Below, piece by piece: positions 42,753 through 47,131 of a stretch of 47,131 nt of DNA. The stretch's first letter is position 1, and each line of letters opens with the position of its first letter. Location: the NCBI GenBank assembly GCA_005804885.1, contig SYOX01000363.1:1-47131 (forward strand), read 5' to 3'. The stretch comes from Pseudomonadota bacterium. GTDB taxonomy: Bacteria; Myxococcota_A; Bradymonadia; Bradymonadales; GCA-2716585. A program made the position numbers and the translations under genes. The notes below the pieces were generated by a model, which saw only the letters and a list, made by a program, of their open reading frames with translations, searched no databases and was not told the origin of the DNA.

Positions 42753-43748
42753 TTGACCAACGCTTCAGACCCATCTTCGTTGACGGAACCGAAGCCCTTC
42801 CTGAGGGGGGAGGCGGAGAGGATCGCGAGGCCCTCGGTGGCCTCGTCGCGCCCTTCGATGCTTCGGAACGAGGTGACCGGTCAGATATGGGAGTTGCCGC
42901 AAGATAGGCACTTTACGCTCGGCCAGCACGCCGAGTGTGACCTTGTCCTTGTCGGCGCCGGTGTGGGCGGCTGGCATTGCGCGCTGCGCCACGCGCCTCT
43001 GGCCGTGTCGATCGTGGATCTCAAGAGCAGCGGGGGGACGTGGCTCAACCACAGGCCGCTCAAGCGCGCGGTGATGGACGCGTCGTGCGCCTTGTCGCTG
43101 GGGTCCAGTCACCCCGAGAAGGGTTGCGTGCTCAACCTTGAGCTCAACGAGGCGCCCAGGCTCGACGTCATCTGCAAGGGGGAGAGGACGCTGTCCCGCG
43201 CTCTGGACCGGGAGGTGATGGTGGTGGGCCGGGCCTCGGGGTGCGATGTCGGGGCGCCCTCGGAGCGGGTGTCCCGAAAGCACCTGCGCCTGAGCGTGGT
43301 GCAAGACGGCGTCATCATTCAAGATTTCAACTCGTCGCGGGGCACCCGAGTCTGCGGCCAGGACATCCAGAGCGCGCTGCTGGTGCCGGGCGATGAGATC
43401 GAGGTGGGCGGCGAGCGCTTCACCTTCCTGGACGCGAGGTCCCCCTCGCAACCCCCTGAGGAACTCTGGCGGTTGATGACGACCGAGGGGATCGTCCCGC
43501 TGTCCAAATCGACGATCACCGTCGGGCGCAGCTCCGAGTGCGATCTCGTCGTCGAAGGCTGCCCGCACGTCAGCCGCCAGCACGCGCGCTTTGTCTGGGA
43601 CAAGGCGCTGGGGCTGTGTGTCTACGATCTGTCCAGCATCAGCGGCACGGTGGTCAACGGCCGCCTGGTTGATCGCGCCCAGCTCAAGGGCGAGGATCTG
43701 GTGCAGATCGGGCGATGGCGCGCCTTCGTGGTGCCGCCGGGGCGCTGA
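42753..43748 (+). CDS. Triple FHA-domain protein
   Basis: A 331-residue cytosolic protein with three FHA-like modules that read phosphothreonine. Module 1 (about 45-125) is degenerate: LGQHAECDLVLVGAGVGGWHC lacks GR and SR. Modules 2 (about 150-228: VVGRASGCDVGAPSERVSRKH, DFNSSRGTRV) and 3 (about 245-330: TVGRSSECDLVVEGCPHVSRQH, SISGTVVNG) keep the GR...SRxH...G-T pattern. The TTG at 42753 overlaps the TGA of a seven-codon leader ORF (42733-42756); ATG 42858 would cut into module 1. A natural partner is the window's Ser/Thr kinase, 4 kb away, but no direct link is shown. Confidence 0.88.
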   Translation: MTNASDPSSLTEPKPFLRGEAERIARPSVASSRPSMLRNEVTGQIWELPQDRHFTLGQHAECDLVLVGAGVGGWHCALRHAPLAVSIVDLKSSGGTWLNHRPLKRAVMDASCALSLGSSHPEKGCVLNLELNEAPRLDVICKGERTLSRALDREVMVVGRASGCDVGAPSERVSRKHLRLSVVQDGVIIQDFNSSRGTRVCGQDIQSALLVPGDEIEVGGERFTFLDARSPSQPPEELWRLMTTEGIVPLSKSTITVGRSSECDLVVEGCPHVSRQHARFVWDKALGLCVYDLSSISGTVVNGRLVDRAQLKGEDLVQIGRWRAFVVPPGR

Positions 43749-43872
43749 GGGCGCTTCGACTTTTCGGGCGGTTGATCTTAACATCTGCGTCGCCAGAGTG
43801 TCCGGTCCAGGTGGGGTCGTGTGCGACGGCACAGGCCCCGGCTGTCTGCCAAACCCCTTTGAGGATTCGATC

Positions 43873-46791
43873 ATGAGAACCCCCCTCGCCCTCTTTGCGT
43901 TGTTGATGGCCCTGGCCGCGGTGTTGCCGGCCTGCGGTCGGGATTACAGCCCCGGCGACGTCGCCCGCGCGGATGAGGGCGACGAACCTGAGCCGACGCC
44001 CGATCCCTTCGCCGAGCCCGAGCCGGCCCCCGAGGTGCAGCCGGAGCCCGAGGTGCTTCCGGAGCCCGAGGTGCAGCCCGAGCCGGAGGTGCAGCCGGAG
44101 CCCGAGCCCTTTGAGCGCATGATGGTCCTGTCGCCCATCGAGACGCAGGGCTTCGTCGGCGAGATCGTGCAGTTCCGGGCGACGGTCGTTGAGCGCGAGG
44201 GCAACAGGGACGTGAGCGCGGAGGCCGAGTGGATCGTCGAGCCGCGCGATCTGGCCGAGTTCGTCTCCCCGGGTCGCTTCCGGGTGCTCTCTGCGAACGC
44301 GGGGCTCGTCGAGGCGCGCTTCGAGGGGCTGCAGGCCCAGGCGCTGCTGGAGGGCCGGGCGGCGGAGGAGTCGCTGGTCGGCCTCGCGATAGAGCCCGCG
44401 GAGGTCGAGGTCCCCGAGGGCTTCGAGGTGCCGCTCAGGGCCCTGGGGATCTACGACAACGGCGAGTCTCGCGATCTGACGGCGCTGGCGGACTGGCGCA
44501 GCGACAACCCGATGGTTGCTCAGGTGTCCACGGGCGGCGAGGGCGCGGGGATCGTCGGCGGCTTCAGCCAGGGGGCGGCGCGCGTGACGGCCCAGCTTGG
44601 GGACTTCACGGCCAGCGCCGAGGTGCAGGTGACGCCCGCGCAGCTGGAGGCGATCGAGATCGTCCCGAGCGTGATCACGCTGCCGGCGGGGGACGGGGCG
44701 AGGCTCCAGGCGCTGGGGCGTTTTTCGAATGGGGCGCTGCTGGACGTGACCGAGTCGGTGAGCTGGGAGATCGAGAACGTGCGCATCGCGTCGGTGGACA
44801 ACACGCCGGGCGCCTCGGGGACGATCACCGGCCTCGTCGAGGGTGAGACGCGCGTGAAGGCCCTCGCCGAGGGGATCGAGGGGAGCGCGCTGGTCCGCGT
44901 GACGGAGGCCGAGGTGGTGCAGCTGACCATCTCGCCGGCGGCGGCCCAGGTGCCCGCCGGGGCCAGCGTCCGCCTGCGGGCCAGCGCCGTCCTGAGCGAC
45001 GACGTGGCCGTGGAGGTCTCGACCGAGGCGGTCTGGGCCGTCGCCGACCCTCGGATCGCGGCCGTCGAGGTCGACAACGGGATCGTCCGCGTCCAGGGCT
45101 TCATCCCCGGCGAGACCTTCGTGACGGCGACCTACGGGCAGGTGACGGCCAGGGCGTCCCTCGTGGTGACCGAGGCGCAGCTGGTGTCGCTCTCGCTGTC
45201 CCCGCTTCAGATGCGGCTGCCGGTCGGGACGACGCGGCCCTTCTTCCTGGTGGGGACCTTCAGCGACTCAAGCCGGACGAACCTGAGCCCCGAGGCGGTC
45301 TGGACGATCTCGGACGCCAGCGTGGCGCTCGTGGCCAACGGCGCCCAGGGCGGGCTGATCACGGCCCGCGCGCCGGGCGAGGCGACCCTCACGGCCCGGG
45401 TCGGGGCGCTGGAGATCCAGGCGTTGGTCGTGGTCACGGACGCCGAGCTGGTGGCCATCCAGATCCAGCCGCCGGTGGTCACCGTGCCCCAGGGCGACGC
45501 GGTCCAGCTCGGCGCCTTTGGCGTCTACTCCGACAACAGCCTGCGGGCCATCGGGCAGGAGGCCACCTGGTCCACCTCGGACTCGTCCGTCGCCACCGTG
45601 TCCAACGCGCCGGGCGAGCGGGGCAACACCTCCGGCGTGGCCGCGGGGCAGGCCACCGTCACGGCGCGCTTCGGGGGCCTGAGCGACGAGGCCGCGATCA
45701 CGGTGGTCGAGGCGAGCGTCACGGCCGTCTTCATCGCCCCTCCGCAGGCCCAGGTCGTCTTGGGCCGCACCGTCAACCTCAACGCCTTCGCCGTCCTGTC
45801 CAACGGCTCCACCCAGCTCGTCACCCAGGAGGCCACCTGGGTCTCGGCCACGCCGGAGCTGGCCCAGGTCAGCAATGCCAACGGCCAGCGCGGCCAGGTC
45901 TCGGGCATCAGCGCCGGGTCAGCGCTCATCCAGGTCAACTACCGGGGCCAGCAGGCCGAGCTGAGCGTGCGCGTCCTGGACGCCATCCTGGAGCAGATCT
46001 TCATCGCCCCCCAGGAGGTCCAGACCTCGCCGGGGGTCTCCGTGCAGCTCTTCGCCGTCGGCCTCTTCTCCGACATGAGCGTGCGGGAGAACATGACCGG
46101 GCAGGTCGTCTGGGCCACGCGCGACGCCGGGATCGCCGTCGTGAACAACTTCCCCCAGCCCCCCGGCATCCTGACCGGCGTCGCGCCCGGCCAGACCCTC
46201 GTGACGGCCACGCTCGACGGCGTCGTCGGCCAGCGCCAGGTCCTCGTCATCAACCGGGCCGCGATCAGCCTGGAGATCTCGCCGGCCAGCGCGCTGCTGC
46301 CCGTGGACGCCTTCCAGCGCTTCTTCGCGCTGGCCCAGTTCGATGACGGCACCTCGGGCGACGTGACCGCCAACGCCGTCTGGACCAGCTCCGACGCCTC
46401 CATCCTCGCCGTGCTCCCCAACCCCGGCCTCGTCAACACGCTGCGGCCCGGCGAGGTGACCCTGAGCGCGCGCTTCTCGAACCTGGAGGCGGCGGCGCAG
46501 GTCACCGTTCGGCAGGCGACCCCGCGCGCCGTCATCCTCTCGCCGGTCAACGCCGTCCTCAACCGCCAGCAGGGCATCACGCTTCAGCTCTTCGCCACCG
46601 GGCTCTACGACGACGACTCGACCAGCGACATGACCCAGCTGTGCCAGTGGTCCAGCTCCAACTCCGGCACGCTGCTGGTCCTCGACGAGCTTGGCGCCAA
46701 GGGGCTCTCCTTCGGCCTGCGGCCCGGCAGCGCCGTCGTCACGGCCCGCTGCGGCAACCTCCAGGGCACCACCAACGTCACCATCCGCTGA
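43873..46791 (+). CDS. Lipoprotein of ten Ig-like (Big2) repeats
   Basis: A 972-residue exported lipoprotein; ATG 43873 follows GAGGATTC. The signal sequence LALFALLMALAAVLPAC gives a lipobox. An acidic Pro/Glu linker (EPEVQPEPEV repeats, about 35-75) leads into ten tandem Ig-like domains of 80-90 residues, each with a start such as LVGLAIEPAEVEVPEG and a middle such as ALADWRSDNPMVAQVS. Big2 arrays are stiff rods that display or act as surface adhesins. A shared Trp and a VxxVSN segment mark most repeats. The last domain has two cysteines (LCQWSSS, ARCGN). Sits 124 bases behind the FHA gene. Confidence 0.93.
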   Translation: MRTPLALFALLMALAAVLPACGRDYSPGDVARADEGDEPEPTPDPFAEPEPAPEVQPEPEVLPEPEVQPEPEVQPEPEPFERMMVLSPIETQGFVGEIVQFRATVVEREGNRDVSAEAEWIVEPRDLAEFVSPGRFRVLSANAGLVEARFEGLQAQALLEGRAAEESLVGLAIEPAEVEVPEGFEVPLRALGIYDNGESRDLTALADWRSDNPMVAQVSTGGEGAGIVGGFSQGAARVTAQLGDFTASAEVQVTPAQLEAIEIVPSVITLPAGDGARLQALGRFSNGALLDVTESVSWEIENVRIASVDNTPGASGTITGLVEGETRVKALAEGIEGSALVRVTEAEVVQLTISPAAAQVPAGASVRLRASAVLSDDVAVEVSTEAVWAVADPRIAAVEVDNGIVRVQGFIPGETFVTATYGQVTARASLVVTEAQLVSLSLSPLQMRLPVGTTRPFFLVGTFSDSSRTNLSPEAVWTISDASVALVANGAQGGLITARAPGEATLTARVGALEIQALVVVTDAELVAIQIQPPVVTVPQGDAVQLGAFGVYSDNSLRAIGQEATWSTSDSSVATVSNAPGERGNTSGVAAGQATVTARFGGLSDEAAITVVEASVTAVFIAPPQAQVVLGRTVNLNAFAVLSNGSTQLVTQEATWVSATPELAQVSNANGQRGQVSGISAGSALIQVNYRGQQAELSVRVLDAILEQIFIAPQEVQTSPGVSVQLFAVGLFSDMSVRENMTGQVVWATRDAGIAVVNNFPQPPGILTGVAPGQTLVTATLDGVVGQRQVLVINRAAISLEISPASALLPVDAFQRFFALAQFDDGTSGDVTANAVWTSSDASILAVLPNPGLVNTLRPGEVTLSARFSNLEAAAQVTVRQATPRAVILSPVNAVLNRQQGITLQLFATGLYDDDSTSDMTQLCQWSSSNSGTLLVLDELGAKGLSFGLRPGSAVVTARCGNLQGTTNVTIR

Positions 46792-46991
46792 CGCGCCCCG
46801 AGCCCTCCGGGCGCAGGCCGGCGGGATCCCCCCATCGATCCCGTCCACCAGGGTCAGGGCGCACCACCACGCGCCCCTAAGATCCTCCGGTCAGCCCGCG
46901 ACAACTCCACACCTCCCGATCCGATCCTCCAGGGCCCTCGGGGGGAGCAGCAGCGAACGAGTGGGAGCGCAGCGGCGGCGGCGAGTTGCGA
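46792..46991. other. Intergenic sequence before the insertion element
   Basis: About 200 bases of GC-rich sequence with no convincing gene between the Ig-repeat lipoprotein and the IS end. Short ORFs here are Arg/Pro-rich shadows. Confidence 0.5.
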
Positions 46992-47131
46992 GAGCCTATC
47001 CCAGTAACGTATAGAAGGTGTAAAGTGGCCTCGTGGACATCGAAGATGACGACGAGGTGAGACGATGGCAGGACGGTTTGAGGGGCTCAGCGATCTGGAA
47101 TGGCAACTCTTCGCGGACCTGTTTCCTGTGC
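46992..47131 (+). mobile_element. Left end of an IS5-type insertion sequence (truncated by window)
   Basis: GAGCCTATCCCAGTAA at 46992 fits the terminal inverted repeats of IS5-family elements (GAGCCTATCC-type ends). The stretch before the transposase start is less GC-rich than its flank. The right end lies outside the window, so neither the second repeat nor target duplication can be checked. Confidence 0.65.
47065..47131 (+). CDS. IS5-family transposase, N-terminal fragment
   Basis: Twenty-two residues are visible: MAGRFEGLSDLEWQLFADLF. The LSDLEWQLFADLFP pattern corresponds to the L(T/S)DxxWxxxxxLLP start of IS5/DUF4096 transposases. GAGGTGAG lies five bases upstream of the ATG. The rest of the gene is cut by the window edge. 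Confidence 0.75.
   Translation, partial: MAGRFEGLSDLEWQLFADLFPV

Overview
The window is about 47 kb of very GC-rich DNA with long ORFs, frequent GTG/TTG starts, many acidic or Pro/Ala-rich low-complexity tails, a serine/threonine kinase, FHA and PEGA domain proteins, several PilT-like proteins and a minor-pilin operon. This points to a Myxococcota-like (deltaproteobacterial) predator or environmental bacterium, perhaps near Bradymonadales. That placement is inferred from gene content and style, not from a marker-gene search. No rRNA, tRNA or CRISPR array was recognised.

Layout. Left edge (1-7.2 kb): the tail of an unidentified ORF, then a double-AAA ATPase of the kind linked to extracellular contractile injection systems (eCIS, Afp15-like), a 1106-residue modular protein ending in an OmpA-like domain, and a protein with a possible YbjN/chaperone-like end. 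At 7.2-7.9 kb lies a dense block of tandem and inverted repeats. At 7.9-11.3 kb are a membrane-anchored protein of unknown role (minus), serine hydroxymethyltransferase (plus) and a membrane-anchored TPR-like protein (plus). At 11.6-16.8 kb a two-gene minus-strand operon encodes two large PilT-family proteins, one fused to a HEAT-like array and one to a long acidic tail; both have lost the Walker A lysine. At 17.0-19.8 kb are a hypothetical protein and glutamine-dependent NAD+ synthase.

At 19.9-25.5 kb is a glycogen/alpha-glucan module: a Rho_N/DUF4912 protein and GH57 branching enzyme on minus, divergent from an alpha-glucan phosphorylase, with a long imperfect inverted repeat in the divergent region. 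At 25.5-28.0 kb (minus) are a probable outer-membrane beta-barrel protein and a seven-heme c-type cytochrome that has no orthodox start codon. At 28.3-35.7 kb (plus) is a compact minor-pilin operon: FimT/GspH, PilV, PilW, PilX, PilY1 and a lipoprotein. These would prime and tip a type IV pilus, although no major pilin or PilB/C/M-Q gene is in view.

The right part (35.8-46.8 kb) holds envelope and signalling genes: a PEGA protein, a Ser/Thr kinase divergent from a PspA-like protein, a Cys-rich lipoprotein, an App1-like (DUF2183) HAD protein, a small hypothetical protein, a triple-FHA protein behind a clear sigma-70-type promoter, and a 972-residue lipoprotein made of ten Ig-like (Big2) repeats. 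The window ends inside an IS5-type insertion sequence.

The most unusual signals are the paired Walker-A-defective PilT paralogues, the eCIS-like ATPase/OmpA-protein pair at the edge, the barrel-cytochrome pair with its missing start codon, and two elaborate intergenic inverted-repeat regions.
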